From Phycomyces nitens (Eukaryota; Mucoromycota; Mucoromycetes; Mucorales; Phycomycetaceae), in NCBI GenBank assembly GCA_022702545.1, contig JAHRBC010000003.1, positions 7,130,001 through 7,194,000 of the forward strand: a stretch of DNA of 64,000 nt, read 5' to 3'. The notes beneath the pieces were generated by a model. That model made no database searches. It saw only the letters and a program-made list of their open reading frames with translations, and was not told where the DNA came from. Of the stretch, positions 33,577 through 45,813 are shown piece by piece (the stretch's first letter is position 1; each line of letters starts with the position of its first letter). The translations under genes were made by a program, and so were the position numbers.

Positions 33577-35731
33577 TGGATATCAATCTCACAGACTCTG
33601 CAGAACAGTCGTTCCCTATGTTTCCAAACAGAGATCCCAACCCGTATATGAGGGGAATGCCGCCAGTGCTAACAAACAACGGGAAACTACAATCTCAGTA
33701 AGTGTAACAGGATCCCTATTCGTATGTGCTCATAAACCGACCAGCAAGTATTAAAGAGCACCACCCCACCTCAGTCGAATTTGCCAGCCCAGGTAGATTT
33801 TACCAATCTATACATCAAAAACCTCGATCTCGATGTCACCAGTAAAGATCTATGTAGCAACTTTTGCAAATATGGTCATATCGTTTCTGCACGGGTCATG
33901 AAGGACAAGAACGGAGAGACTGAAAAGTCAAAGGGATTTGGGTTTGTCAGCTTTCTGAACCCCAGTGAAGCCCAGTATGCGATGCGAGAAATGAACAACA
34001 AGTACATCTTGTCCAAACCAATTGTCGTGGCCTTTCATGAACCCAAAAAAAAGAGGACCGACCGACCATCCCAACCACAAAACAACTTTAATTCTACACC
34101 TCCCTTGAATTCCCCAATCCCAAACAGCTCTGGTACACAAACCTCGTACTTTCAGCCCTTGGCAACCAGCACTTTTGATAATCAGCAGCAGCCAAAAGCC
34201 GTGGATAACAGAATACCTGATTCTTCACGAAGAATCTCTTCTAGACCAAGCTATGCCCCTGCCCTGGCCCATTCAAACCACAGTAGCACATTTCCATCAA
34301 CACCAGACTACATCCCTGCAAAATTCACTTCATCCCAACCAGATCGTAGCCCCCAAGCGCAGTCTCAGTTTACAACCAACGGGTTCTTTAACAGCTACAA
34401 CAACGTCACAAGTGGTCTAACAGCCAATTATCAACAAAACCTCCAAACCGTTTCAGTCGAAAAGGTACGCGAGATTAAGTCTAAAACAAGTATGCTCATA
34501 TAAACCACATGATGATATCTGTAGACTATTGCTAGTGAATATCCAAATGCCATTCGAAAGAGTCAAATCTCAATGGCACATTTGCCTCCTGCCAAATCAA
34601 TCGGAATTCCAGCCACACCTGTGGGAATCAGCACAGCTCAACATTCAAAGCACTCTTTTGGCCAGCCTATTGTGATGCCAAAAAAGCTTCCCAACACACC
34701 TTCCCTTACTACCCTTTCGCCTCCACAATTCAAACCCGCCTTTAATGGCCTAACCCTTCGACGCCGAGACTCTGTTGAATCGGTCTCGAGTGCAATTACA
34801 GTATCGACCTCGAGCATGCAGCGCATAAAAATGAAAAACGCCGTGGCACAATTCGGAGAGAGTCGCCATGTCGATGATATCGTCGACCTTTTGTTAACAT
34901 TAAAAATTAGAGAGCGAACTCTATGTCTGTTCAACAGCGATTTTCTGCGCGACAGAATTGAACAGGCAAAGTCCGCACTCGAGGTATTCTCAGAGGAAGA
35001 CGAGGTCGTTACACCTGTGGAGCAAGAAGACCGTAGCTACTGTCATTCCGTCGTCCCACTTTATTCCCATAACCCATATCAGCATCAATTGGCGCATCAC
35101 AATCAATCTCAGTTCCAACACCAATCACATCAACAGAGCACATTGTGTCAACCAGACAAGGCGACAAAAATGATCGGAAGGTACACCGCCACCAGTCAAT
35201 GGAACCAACCTTCTGTTTACAATGTGCCCTTACTGTACCCCCCCAAACCTCTCATATTCTCGGGAGAATTTCCGACAACGATCAATACCACGTTGCTAGG
35301 TGACCTCTCCCTTCAACCGCGTGGCTCACGTGCTATCCCAATCGTAGCACCCTCTGCCAAGCAACCGTCGTCAACGGACCCTAGAGACACCTCGGATAGT
35401 GAGGAGCAAAAGGTAACCAGTCTGTTGAATTCCATACAAGGTATGTCCGGAATTGTAAAGAAGCAACTGGTGGGAGATAATCTCTTCCCACTTGTCAAGG
35501 TTTGTCATTTTTTTATTATTATTTTTTGTTATTTGTTACACGTCTTTAGAGTTGTTCAGACTTCATTTATTTATTTCTCCATTGCAGGCAATAGGCGTAA
35601 GACAAGCGCCAAAGATTACTATCCGCCTTTTGGACACCTTTTCAGCAGAAGAGCTTTGTCACTTGATGTATGACGAGAAAAAGCTAAAGGCAAAGGTGGA
35701 CGGTGTGATAGCTTCCTTTAATACACAGTAA
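32626..35731 (+). CDS. Rrm4-like RNA-binding protein: three RRMs and C-terminal MLLE domains
   Basis: Eight exons close in phase: 32626-32873, 32965-33032, 33082-33374, 33443-33471, 33595-33697, 33745-34464, 34525-35499, 35588-35731; 859 aa. RRM1 is about 57-131 (TLYIHRLPT), RRM2 about 144-213 (ILYVRNLPPQ), and RRM3 about 268-344 (NLYIKNLDLDV, KSKGFGFVSF), the best conserved. A disordered Ser/Pro/Gln linker follows. Residues about 594-642 (DDIVDLLLTLKIRERTLCLF) look like a diverged MLLE module. The C-terminus (about 800-857: LFPLVKAIGVRQAPKITIRL, then EELCHLMYDEKKLKAKVD) aligns with the MLLE/PABC domain of poly(A)-binding protein, with IRLLD in place of GMLLE. Three N-terminal RRMs plus C-terminal MLLEs is the layout of Ustilago Rrm4, which carries mRNA on moving endosomes. 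A divergent PABP is the alternative, but that would have four RRMs. Confidence 0.78.
33495..33577. repeat. (ATT)n microsatellite inside intron 4 of the Rrm4-like gene
   Basis: About 27 ATT units fill most of the 123-nt intron 33472-33594, between donor AT|GTAAGC and acceptor CACAG. Its length is likely polymorphic. Confidence 0.9.
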
Positions 35732-35853
35732 TTCTGCACATGCACATAAAGACATGTATACCTCATATATATATTCTTTTTTCTATATCTTTCTCACCCT
35801 CTTATTATATTTAATAAACGTACAATTTTCTTGCTTTTTTTATTTTATCATTA

Positions 35854-38800
35854 CTATTCAGCTTGATCTACTAATGCAATCATGAAGCGATATTCTGGTA
35901 CTTCTTGAAGTTCGGATTCCGCCATATTACTTCCTTTCCTAATTGCGGCCATGGCTAATTCGGCAGCTTCTTTTTCAGTCTGTCGGTTCATCCAATTCAT
36001 GTATTCCAATCGAGGAATGTCATATACAGTGTGTGGGAGCGGCAGGGCACGAGAGGACGATTGAGACCGAACTGCGAGGTGGTGGATCAAGACAAGCTTT
36101 GAGATACCCGTAGTGTGGTGTGCGGCTGTCAATTGGGCCGAGTCCAAAAACAAAAGTGGTCTTTACATATATGTATAGAGTGATAATAACAATATGTATT
36201 GTTTTTGTTTTTGTTGTTTTGTTAACATAAATTCAAGACGTATTGCTAGACCTTACCGGAATGCTCGAAGCGCCTTGTATTCTTGCCCAATATCTTCCAT
36301 TTTTCCTCCAAACTCACTCATCAATTGGCTCACGTTAAACTCGAGTTCGGCCATGTCGCCTGCAAGTTTCAACTTTCCGGCCTCACTCAGAGGTCTTACT
36401 GTACTGACTTGAAAAATAAAGACACCGATAATATGTTTGCTGATCTCAAGAGCCCATCCCTTTGGTTCAGTTCCACACGAGAGTCTGGAGAGAATGGTGG
36501 AATGGTAGTAGCGTATATGTCGAGCGAGCTCTTTCATGTAGCCACTCGTAGGAGACCCGTCATCTTCTAGGTCAAACGATCGTCTGAGCTGTCCCGAGAA
36601 ATCCTCTTGGTGCATCCGAAGTAGGACACGGTCTGCGTCTGCTTTGATAGCCTCGACCAGGTTATGTCCAATGTCAATCATCAAACGTCGGCAATCCTAT
36701 TAATACCAAGCGTATGTATATAAACAAGTTATCATATATAATGCAATGTGCTGCACATATAAAGTACCTCTGCTCCTTGTTTCACAACATCAACGGTTTT
36801 TTCTGGATATTCATCAAGAATCTTCCAAGTAGACTGGTGCATGAAATACAGAATATTGGCAAGTTCAATGCTCAGCTTTAGATAGGCAGCAATTGCATTG
36901 TTTGGCACTGCAGTGTAGATGAGTTGATCACCAGAAGGGACCTAATCCACACAGTTAGCTAAGCACCTAATGCTTTACTAAAAAAAAAAAGAACACCTAC
37001 CAAACTCTCGCATTTCACACAAAACATACTGAGAACCTTTACTGCATTTTTGGCTACGGCCTGGGAAAGATGAGGCTCAAATGCAGAGGTTTCCAATTCG
37101 CTTTACCAAAATGTGTTATTTTGGATGTTTCAATTTGAACCATTCAGATCTTGATCAACATTTCTTACCTTCCAATAACTCGAGTGATAGATAACACATT
37201 TGCCTTGGTTGGTACAGATCGCTTGATACCAGCATGAGTAGGAAATGTGGCATTGACAGTATCATACATCCTAGTCAAGGATCTTGCCAGGAATCCACTT
37301 TCAAATGTACCAAAACTACGCAGCATAATCACATATTCTGGGCTAAAGAAAATAACATTTTTTTATTCATTAGATTGGTTCCTTTGTGGCTCAATGCTTC
37401 TTCTTTTTTTTTCTTTTTTTTACCTCTGAGAGTAATCGGATAGTGCTGTACCATTATTCATGGCAACACGAGAAAAGAATTCATATAGTAAACGTAGCAA
37501 TCTTGGATAATCGCCCACAAATGTGTTTTGAAGAAAGGTAGATACTATATGTTATAATATATACATGTATGTATACATCAGCCATTCAATGGTATTAAAT
37601 GTCTTGCTTTTTATTTTTTTATATAAAGATATATATATGGTCTATATTGGCTTTCACGCTTACCTTTGGTTGCTTCTTTTAATTCCTTTTCAAAAGTGGC
37701 AGACAGGACCCTCCAGAAATAACTCACTAGACTGGTAGAGTCGAGCACCTACCATTATCACTCAGCAAACCGCGCTTTTTGCGTTTAATATATTTACCTT
37801 TGATACTTCTTCCAAGAAAGAGATTTGTGAAAATGAATCTTTTTTTAGTTCCAAGACCTTTTCCAAGCTGTAAATCTACTTTTGCATAACCATGTGGTCA
37901 GTCAACCATAAATCTCATACTAATCAAGAAGAACAATGACCTTTATACAGGCATCCCCCATGGTCTGCATCAGTGTTTCCATACGACTCCATACTGCTTG
38001 AGTCAATGGGCTCTGGTTTCCAAACGCTGGTTCATTGTTGACTCTCCTTACAGACGAGCTGACTGTTTGGCCAGTCACTAACCACAACATTAGATCCATT
38101 AAATATCATGGATATTGGGGGAAAAAAGCCTTACTTCGTGTCTCTTTTTGAAGAGATTCCATATCTACCACATGCTTGATATCTCTTTTTAAACCATCAA
38201 GGACATCTGTAGTCATTGATTCCACCTTTTGGCTCATTTCCTTCATGTTATAGAGTACTTGCAGGCCAGCTGCCATCTTGGCCTGTACCTGGGAATCGAT
38301 TCCCTCCTTCAACAAACGACTGGCTTCATCTTCAACATACTCTCGACTTTGTTGGATAAAAGGCAATTTGGTAGACACGGCATCAATTCCTTCAAAATCA
38401 GTGTCTTTTATGATTGTCTCTGTAACAAACAGTTTGAAATAAGCCAGGGCTGGTATCACAAAGCAATTTTACCTAGTTCATGGAGTGTCAATGCTGCTGC
38501 TGTCATGTCGCGTTCCCCCATGCCCTCTTCTTTGAGATTGGACAGATATGTTTCCAATCGACGCACCAAAAGAAGAAAACGACGGAGACGGCTTAGTAAG
38601 CTTGATGTTGCCTGCAAGTTTTCGAGTTGGATAGCATAGGTCTGCAACTGATTATACGGATCCCTGATCTTTGTAGCCAACCTTTGAGAAATGTTAATTT
38701 ACATGCGCCAAAACATCCAATTGATATATATATATATACCGTCCAAGTGATTCGTTGAGGTCAGTAATGTTGGTATGCACACTCGAGAGAATGGTCTCGA

Positions 38801-39186
38801 GTCCTTTGATGCTTGTTATCTGCCCTAATAAGGCTTCATAGTTTCCAACAACCTAGGATTTTATTTTTTATTCTTTAAAAAATAGTACAAAAGATATTTC
38901 CAAAAAAAAGTAAAGAAAAGAAGAGGAGAGGAGAGGAGATTTTGGTGCCTTGTAGTAGTAGTAATTAAATGTACTTTGCAGATAATAGAAACAAAAAACA
39001 AAAAATAATAATAATAATTCAAACCTGTTCTTGAATCTGTTTATTGAGGCTGTCGATGCTAAATGATAGTTTTGCAAGCGCAGTGCTCACATCACTTCCA
39101 TCACCCGTGCCTGACTGATTAACAATTGTGTTGGCATAACTATTGGAATCAAAGTCGGTCGACAAGAATGTGTCGTATTCTTGCAT
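35854..39186 (-). CDS. COG5: Conserved oligomeric Golgi complex subunit 5
   Basis: Thirteen exons on the minus strand close in phase: 39025-39186, 38740-38852, 38473-38681, 38135-38419, 37941-38077, 37798-37875, 37664-37748, 37424-37544, 37169-37342, 37001-37100, 36768-36941, 36257-36696, 35854-36160; 794 aa, close to animal COG5. The N-terminus (YDTFLSTDFDSNSYANTIV, then LAKLSFSIDSLNKQIQEQVV, GNYEALLGQITSIKGLETIL, IRDPYNQLQTYAIQLENLQA) is the conserved COG5 tethering coil. ETIIKDTDFEGIDAV and the C-terminal RPLLFLDSAQL also match. COG tethers retrograde vesicles at the Golgi and keeps glycosyltransferases in place. The start is the first ATG (MQEYDTF). It shares a 549-nt divergent promoter region with MTR3. 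Confidence 0.92.
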
Positions 39187-39735
39187 AGGATTCCGAGAAT
39201 TAGATGAATACAAGATATAAATACAAATGCCCTTGTATTGTTCTTCTTGTTCCTGTTCCTGTTCCTGTTCCTGTTCCTGTTTATCTATTACTGCTATTTA
39301 TCCACCCCTTTATCTCTCTCTTTCTCTTTTGTTGGCTCCAAATCAAAACCATTCGCGAGTCTAAAACTCACCAATATAACCATCTGCTTGTTTTAAAGCA
39401 AATGTAGTAGGTGTCATTATGAACTACTGAAATGCAGAACCTCAAGTAGATTATCAAAAAATTGAGAACCAAAAAGAACCACAAATATATATATAAAAAA
39501 GTCCGCTTCTTTCCTTTTCAGGCAATCGCTGCTTAACAGACGTTTGTGACGTCAAATCTGGAAAACACAGTCATTAATTCCTTCTTTTTTTTTTCTTCCC
39601 TATACCACCCCTCCTCCTAGGTGTATGCTGTTTTAGAAGAGAAAGATAGATATATTTTATCCTTTTTCTTTACATTTTACTTGAAGGAAAAAAAGACTCA
39701 GCTTTAGCCTCTTTTCACTCATAAAATATCTTGAC
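39187..39735. promoter_or_regulatory. Divergent promoter region COG5/MTR3
   Basis: 549 nt between two divergent starts. Contains a TTCCTG hexamer array (about 39249-39280), CT-rich stretches and TGACGTCA at 39548-39555 (GTGACGTCAAAT), a perfect CRE-type bZIP site. Regulatory function is inferred from position only. Confidence 0.45.
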
Positions 39736-40921
39736 ATGGATCGTAAACGCGTTAATGGTCCCGAACTGAGTGTTCCTCCCATCTTCAAAAAATCCATGGA
39801 GATAGACACCACAGCTCTTGTCAATCAGAATAAGAAGCGCGCAGATCAAAGAGGCCTTGACGACATTCGACCAATTTGTACGTAGCGAGAAACATGCAGA
39901 AATGGATAATTGAGAGTGTGGAAATGTTGATCGCTTTTTAAAAAAAATGTGGATTAGATCTCAAAACTGGTTTGGTCACTCAGGCAAACGGATCTGCTTA
40001 TATTGAAATTGGAAACACAAAAGCCGTCTGTGCAGTGTAAGATTGTTGTTGTATATTATTCTAGAAATATAAGGAATCAATTGATGACTTCTTTTTTTTC
40101 TCGCTGTATAATTTATATTCAATTCTCTTGTATTTATCCTTGATATTATTCTCTATAGCTATGGACCTCGTCAGTTGAAGAAGGCCGGATTCTCGAGAAA
40201 CGGTACTCTTAATTGCGAATTCAAATTCTCGACATTCTCTTGCGCCAAACGAAGAAACAATATACGTGTAAGCCAAGGAACAATGCTGTTTTTGACAGAC
40301 AAAAGGTGTGTTATAGATTGGTTTGTTGATGGATATTGTGCTTAGGATCCTCAAGAAAAAGAGTTTTCCCAAATTCTTGTCCAAGCACTTGCACCAGCAG
40401 TACGCCTGGAACTCTTGCCAAAGTCATCAATTGATATCTACGTAAATGTGCTCGAGAACGATGGAACAAGCTCTTGTTTGTCGGCAGCAATTATTGCTTC
40501 AAGTGTTGCATTGGCAGATGCTGGTATCGAAATGTGGGATCAAGTAACGGCATGTTCAGCGGTAAGAAAAACACATGGATAAGCACAAGTGTATTTATCT
40601 TTTTTATTAGGTCCTTTCGGATGGTCTGATCTTGATGGACGGCACTGAAGAAGAGGAAAAGAGAAAGAGTGGTGCACTTGTTCTTTCCTATATGCCTTCA
40701 TTAAATGAAGTAACCCACATATTACAGACTGGTAAATCAGACATTGCACTTACAACACAGGTAAAGGAGAACATGTAGATTAAAAGGTTGGAATTAACCA
40801 TGGCTGTTTTGCACATATATTTGTATAGACTGTAGAGCAATGTATCGATGGGTGCTCAAAGATTAGCAGCGTAATGTCAACTGCACTTTTGCAATCGCTC
40901 GACAGACTCACTGTTTCATAA
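39736..40921 (+). CDS. MTR3: Exosome core subunit MTR3 (EXOSC6-like RNase PH fold)
   Basis: Six exons close in phase: 39736-39877, 39958-40036, 40159-40267, 40346-40561, 40611-40760, 40829-40921; 262 aa. KRADQRGLDDIRPIYLKTGL, ANGSAYIEIGNTKAVCAVYG, LAPAVRLELLPKSSIDIYVN and ALADAGIEMWDQV follow the RNase PH fold in the order seen in MTR3/EXOSC6. The catalytic phosphate and Mg site residues of bacterial RNase PH are not conserved, as expected for eukaryotic exosome ring subunits. It belongs to the hexameric ring of the RNA exosome in nucleus and cytoplasm, which processes rRNA and degrades mRNA. RRP41 or RRP46 are alternatives, but the DAGIEM segment favours MTR3. Confidence 0.85.
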
Positions 40922-41261
40922 AAAAACAAACCTTCACCTCTTATTCTATCTCATTTACATGGGATCATTCAACACTCACTCACACCTACACACAAATATA
41001 TATATATATTCAATGGAGAATCTACTCTCAATGGGCACTTGTAAAAAAACAAAAAGAAGTAAACTATCTGGACTCATAAGTTGGAGTTTGCCAAATATTG
41101 GAGACTTGTGCAAAACATGGTTAATATTTTAATGCTATTAAAATTATTATTAATTTATTTATTTATTTTTTAAAAAAAGTGTATGTACATATGTATATAG
41201 AAGATGATTTCTAAAGGTAAAGTCCTTGATACAAGTTAAATAATAGATCTGTAATGTAATG
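40922..41261. other. Convergent 3' intergenic region
   Basis: 340 nt between the stops of MTR3 and the Ima1-like gene, with A-rich runs and TTATTTATTTATTT near 41150. Probably 3' UTRs. No gene is seen. Confidence 0.5.
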
Positions 41262-43249
41262 CTATAGCTGCATACTCTCAAATCTATAAAGAGCCTTTTC
41301 ATAGTTGGCATTATAACCTCGTGTCATCAAGTGGTGTTCTCGTAAATCACGTGACCGAGGAGAGAGATTGTAATCTTCGTCTTCAAATTGGTACCTCTCA
41401 TACTCTGGGTCTGGCTTTGGTAGTGGAGGATTGATAGGATCTAGATCTGCTCTCATTTGTGCTCTCATTTTATCAGTCATTACAAAAGGTTGATCTCCTC
41501 TGCCTAGCATCCTCTCGCGCTTCTCGGGGGTTATGGTGAACGGATTGGGTTTTCCTCCAACAGGATTAAACAAGAAATCCTTTGGCAAACTGTAGGAAAC
41601 AAACCGTACAGAAAGGTAGACGGCCTATAAGTATGATAGATTAAAGAATATTAGTAACCACATCAATATTTGGCCTTATTATTTATATATTACAAGAGGG
41701 AAAGAGAGTATCATTGATCCTGTAGTGACACGGATCACAGTAGGACTACAGTATCGAGAAATAAGTGGCAAGAATAGTCGTAGATAGAATAGAATGTTGT
41801 GATAGCCCTAATGAATATGTTAATAATCACAGTTATATCAATACGACATACAGCATCACTTACGACATAAATACTCCAGTATTTAACATCTCTCATGTCG
41901 AGTATATGTGTTCCGGTGATAAAGACATGCCAGATCCAATTTTTAGTGAGCATATAAGAGGCCACTACGAGCATGAGTGGATTATGTGCCGATGGGTAAT
42001 AGCATGATTCTGACCGGAACAAAGTAGATATAGGAACGCTGCAGAGGAAGGCATGTAATGTATACTTTATGGCACTGATTGTCTGTTTAGCAATCCATAT
42101 CATACAATCTCTAAACATGTCAGCCAGGCAATCTCCCCAGAATTGTTCATTAAATCGTTCAAGAAGATCTTCATAAACCGCCTGGAGCATATCCAATATC
42201 GTGTTCTTGTCAGCCTGAATCTTCTCCACAAAGCTTTCTGACTGTTTGCCAGTATCAAACGGCATGAAAATAAACACTAGATTTGAGAGTAATTTGTGAG
42301 ATCTCCCCCCTCGAGTCTCCAATCTTAAACAAACAAACGAACAAAAACTCACTGTAAAGACAGATTATGATGGATACTGTATGGATTATGGTCCAGCCGG
42401 TTGCCAGAGCGAAATATGCTTTTGCTGTTGGTCGGTTTGGAATTGCTGTCTGGAGTTTTTCCATTGAATCACTACGCCAAGGCTCCCAGTCCTTTTCTTT
42501 ACTATTTCCAATCGTCTTTCTGACAAGTCCATCACACTTGTTACATAATGGGGTTATCTTGATAAGTCCGGCATGAAATGCATCAGAGTCATAGCAATTA
42601 GCCTTGTAGTGAGGAGCCTAATTATTCGACCATTATTACCGTGATTACCATTAGCACCAATAACGCACAAAATAATAGCCTTCTTACCGATTCATCCGGG
42701 ATATAATTCTTCATAATAAGATCATTTTCACTTATTGCCTGCATGCATTGATCACAAAGCTTGCCACTTTGGATTGGCAGTATGATGTTGGGTCCAATAT
42801 CCTTGCTAGATATTGGGTTTTTAGATGGTCTGCAGGATCTTCTTTCTAATAATAATAAAAGGACAACCATTAGCAGAATTCTTTATGATTATCAATATGA
42901 ACATCAAGGTCAAAAAAAAAATCCTGAAATTCAAATTGTACCAATTTTACTTGGTTGTTCGGCAAACATGGCATCTACTTGATCGACAATCGCTCCATCC
43001 TAATAAAAGGTACCGAATTAGACATTTGATCCCGATACTAGAGAACTTTTCATTTACTTCATCCAATAAATTATCATTCTCGCATAATCTGCAATGCCAT
43101 CTCTCATATGTTTCGTGTCTGTCTTCCAATAAATAGCTTGTTTGATTACAGTACCAGCATTGTGCGGTCAATGGAGGGGTCAATCCGATCCAAGTCAGCA
43201 AGAAGATTCTGAAATCTAGCCAACTTGAAAAAGGCGATCGCTTGCTCAT
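41262..43249 (-). CDS. Inner nuclear membrane protein Ima1/NET5-like
   Basis: Seven exons on the minus strand close in phase: 43058-43249, 42951-42999, 42688-42845, 42353-42617, 41864-42276, 41694-41807, 41262-41624; 517 aa. The N-terminal Ima1 zinc-binding domain shows paired cysteines in order: CWYCNQTSYLLEDRHE, WHCRLCENDN, then GKLCDQCMQ and PLCNKCDGLVRK. A first hydrophobic segment precedes the first Cys pair (IFLLTWIGLTPP). Further membrane segments follow ATGWTIIHTVSIIICLY and in the 41864-42276 exon. The C-terminal about 105 residues are soluble and charged. S. pombe Ima1 and animal NET5/TMEM201 sit in the inner nuclear membrane and couple chromatin to the LINC complex. Start ATG is the only one fitting the Cys domain. 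Confidence 0.8.
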
Positions 43250-43972
43250 TATGAAGCAAAAGAGGAATGATTAACAATTGGGTTTTTATTTATTTTATTT
43301 AAGTGACGTGAAAAAAACTGTACCTAAAAAAAATTACAAAAAAAATAAATTAGAAATGGAATCCCCACTGATCCAGAGCATTGGGTTCCGGACCTGTTTT
43401 CACCCACAATTATTTATTTAAATATTTATTTAAATACATGTGTTTTGTGCCTAGTGAGAGTATAGTATATTGTGTCTGCTATTATTCATTAACTATTATT
43501 GTTGCTGTTGTTGTTTGCTGAAAATATAGTACTGTTGCCAGCAATGGATATATTTCCAATTGAAAAATCACCAATGCTTTATGGTCGTACACTGGTAGTG
43601 CTCTTTATAATTTTAATGGCACAAAAAATAATAATATCAGCAGACTTATTCACCTTGAATTGACGATACCTGATAAACCAGAGAGAGAAATCCATGGCTT
43701 ATAAATCAATTTATATGCTTCCACTAGTTATTTGTAAGCAACAATCGAATTGATGGTAAACAGCAAGACATTGAATTCACTCCTATATTCCACCGAGTGT
43801 CTCTTGTGGGATCCATCATTATTGAGCCATGAATTTCCCCGGAGTTAAAACTTGGCAAGTCACTATAAAATTGGCAGTCTTGCGGATAATCCAAGGTTGT
43901 CCATTTACAAGACCTTCTTGTGAATAAATACGGCACCAGACCCACCCACTTATTAAACCCTAAATTATATCC
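43250..43972. other. Divergent intergenic region, no gene seen
   Basis: 723 nt between the Ima1-like gene (-) and the TRAIP-like gene (+), with A-rich and ATTTAAAT-type sequence. Presumed promoters. The ORF 43724-43945 (-) is not recognisable. Confidence 0.45.
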
Positions 43973-45813
43973 ATGGCTGACGATTCATGTACTGTCTGTC
44001 TCGAAAACTTCTCTGTCAGTCCTGTGTCGGTGCTTCCTTGCCGGCATGTGTATCACCACAGCTGGTAAGCCGCATTCTTCACAACCATCGACAGACTCCT
44101 CATCGGTGAACATTTCATCCTCTTCGTCTTCATTCTGCAGTATTCTATCCTGGATTGTCGGTGGAGCAACCCGATGTCCCAATTGCAATGTTGAAGTAGG
44201 CCCAATTGGAATCATTGGGCCATTATTTGCTAGCTTTGGTCAGAATAACCCGACCTCACCAGATCTTACTGAAGTCAACGAGATTTCAAGGATCAAGCAC
44301 GAGTTGATGGAATTCAAAGGAGAAAGAGACGATTTGAAGTATGAACTGAGAGAACTCAAAGAAGAAAAGGAAAGAATGAAGCTCGAACTAAGGCAGATTG
44401 GAGAAATCACAAAGCAAGTCTAATTTAACTACAAAGAAAAAACATCACTTTCAATCCTGGCTAATAGATTATGTATATATCCTTAGAGCAAAGTCTGCAA
44501 TGAACGAAGGCCTATTTAATGGCTGGAAACAAAGCAAAGATATGTGGAGATCTTTACCGAACGAGAGACTTCCTATTATACTTGCATCCTATCAAACAAA
44601 ACTTGCGTTGGCGGACGAGTATGTAATCTCTAAAGACTGGCCATTTTGTTTAAAAAAAGAAAAGAGCCTTTTAATGTGTTTATCAACTGATAAAATTTAT
44701 CTTGGAATTAAAGTGAGCGCAGAAGAGAATCAATGGCAAATCGAAGTGCCACATCCAGAATCCAAGAGCTCAAGATCAAGAATACACAATTGAAACGACA
44801 GGTAAAAGCATTAGATCTATCATGGTTCATTTGTTGATATTTATTGGACCTTGCTTAGGTTGCCATCTTGGAAAAAGGACACGATAAATCTCCCCCGCCT
44901 TATTGTCACTGTGGGCTGCCCAGCTGCACTTGCCCTGTTCCTCTTTCGGCACCTTTATTACGGCCAGAAACCGCAAAACCAGAGCAATCAGATTGGGAAA
45001 ATGTGTATTCTTTCAAAGAACAACGCAAGAAAAACAATGGGAATAATGATTGGTGAGTTACACTGCGCATGGTATTTATGGACTTTTACTGATAGTCTTT
45101 GTGTACTACAAGCCATTCGAAATCAAAAAGACCCTTCAAGTCGGATCCAGACGACGTCTTGAGTACAACTGATGACGGCTCAGGATAGTAAGCTTTATTG
45201 GTTATTGATCCCAAACTCTACAGATTCTCAAAGTCTCTCACTAGCCCAACTTCGCGAATCCCACCAAAGAAGCAAATTATTATTGATAGCAGCTATGGTT
45301 CAGAGCCCAATATCCGAAAGAATTACGGCCGGTATGACGAGTGGTGTATGTTTCATATATCATTGTCTTACATGTTATATGATAGATCGACAATATTAAA
45401 AGGCAAGGCCAAGAAACATGAAAGTATTGCAAGTGATAAATCCTTGGAAGTACAGAGTCCAGTTGTCATGTAGGTTGCCTGGGATATCTAGGATATTCAA
45501 CTTTGAGCTAATCAACCATTACTTTCAAGTGATGATGACGATGATGATTTTTTCTGGATAAAACCACTGCATGGTATGACAATCATTGATGGTCAAGGGG
45601 CAGGCCCAAGTACTAGTCTATCCAAAAGGTATAGATAATCTAGTTTTTTTTAATAAGAAACTAATTGCTCAATAACCTTTGTACGATCTTCAACCTAGGC
45701 AAAAAACCATTGGTAAGTAGTATGATGGCTTTATATGCTTATGGGTATTCTGGTATTCTGATATTAAGCCCGTATTATGTATAGTAATATCAAGTGATGA
45801 AGAAACCGAATGA
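43973..45813 (+). CDS. TRAIP-like RING-H2 E3 ubiquitin ligase with C-terminal SUMO-interacting motif
   Basis: Eleven exons fit: 43973-44064, 44141-44417, 44494-44618, 44714-44801, 44859-45052, 45113-45187, 45245-45345, 45403-45469, 45530-45628, 45699-45712, 45785-45813; 386 aa. RING-H2 ligands are C6, C9, C23, H25, H28 (or H29), C31, C43, C46. The following VGPIGIIGPLF parallels the segment after the TRAIP RING. Coiled-coil stretches (HELMEFKGERDDLKYELREL; RIQELKIKNTQLKRQVAILE), a Cys cluster (YCHCGLPSCTCP), an acidic run, and a terminal TIVISSDEE (377-384 core) that is a textbook SIM come next. TRAIP/NOPO ligases act at stalled replication forks. Exon 3 relies on a weak donor (GTCTAA), and exon 10 is only 14 nt. 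Family assignment is good, orthology moderate. Confidence 0.68.

Noticed and set aside
33424..33754. ORFs with poly-Ile and poly-Leu
   Set aside because: They translate the (ATT)n intron of the Rrm4-like gene.
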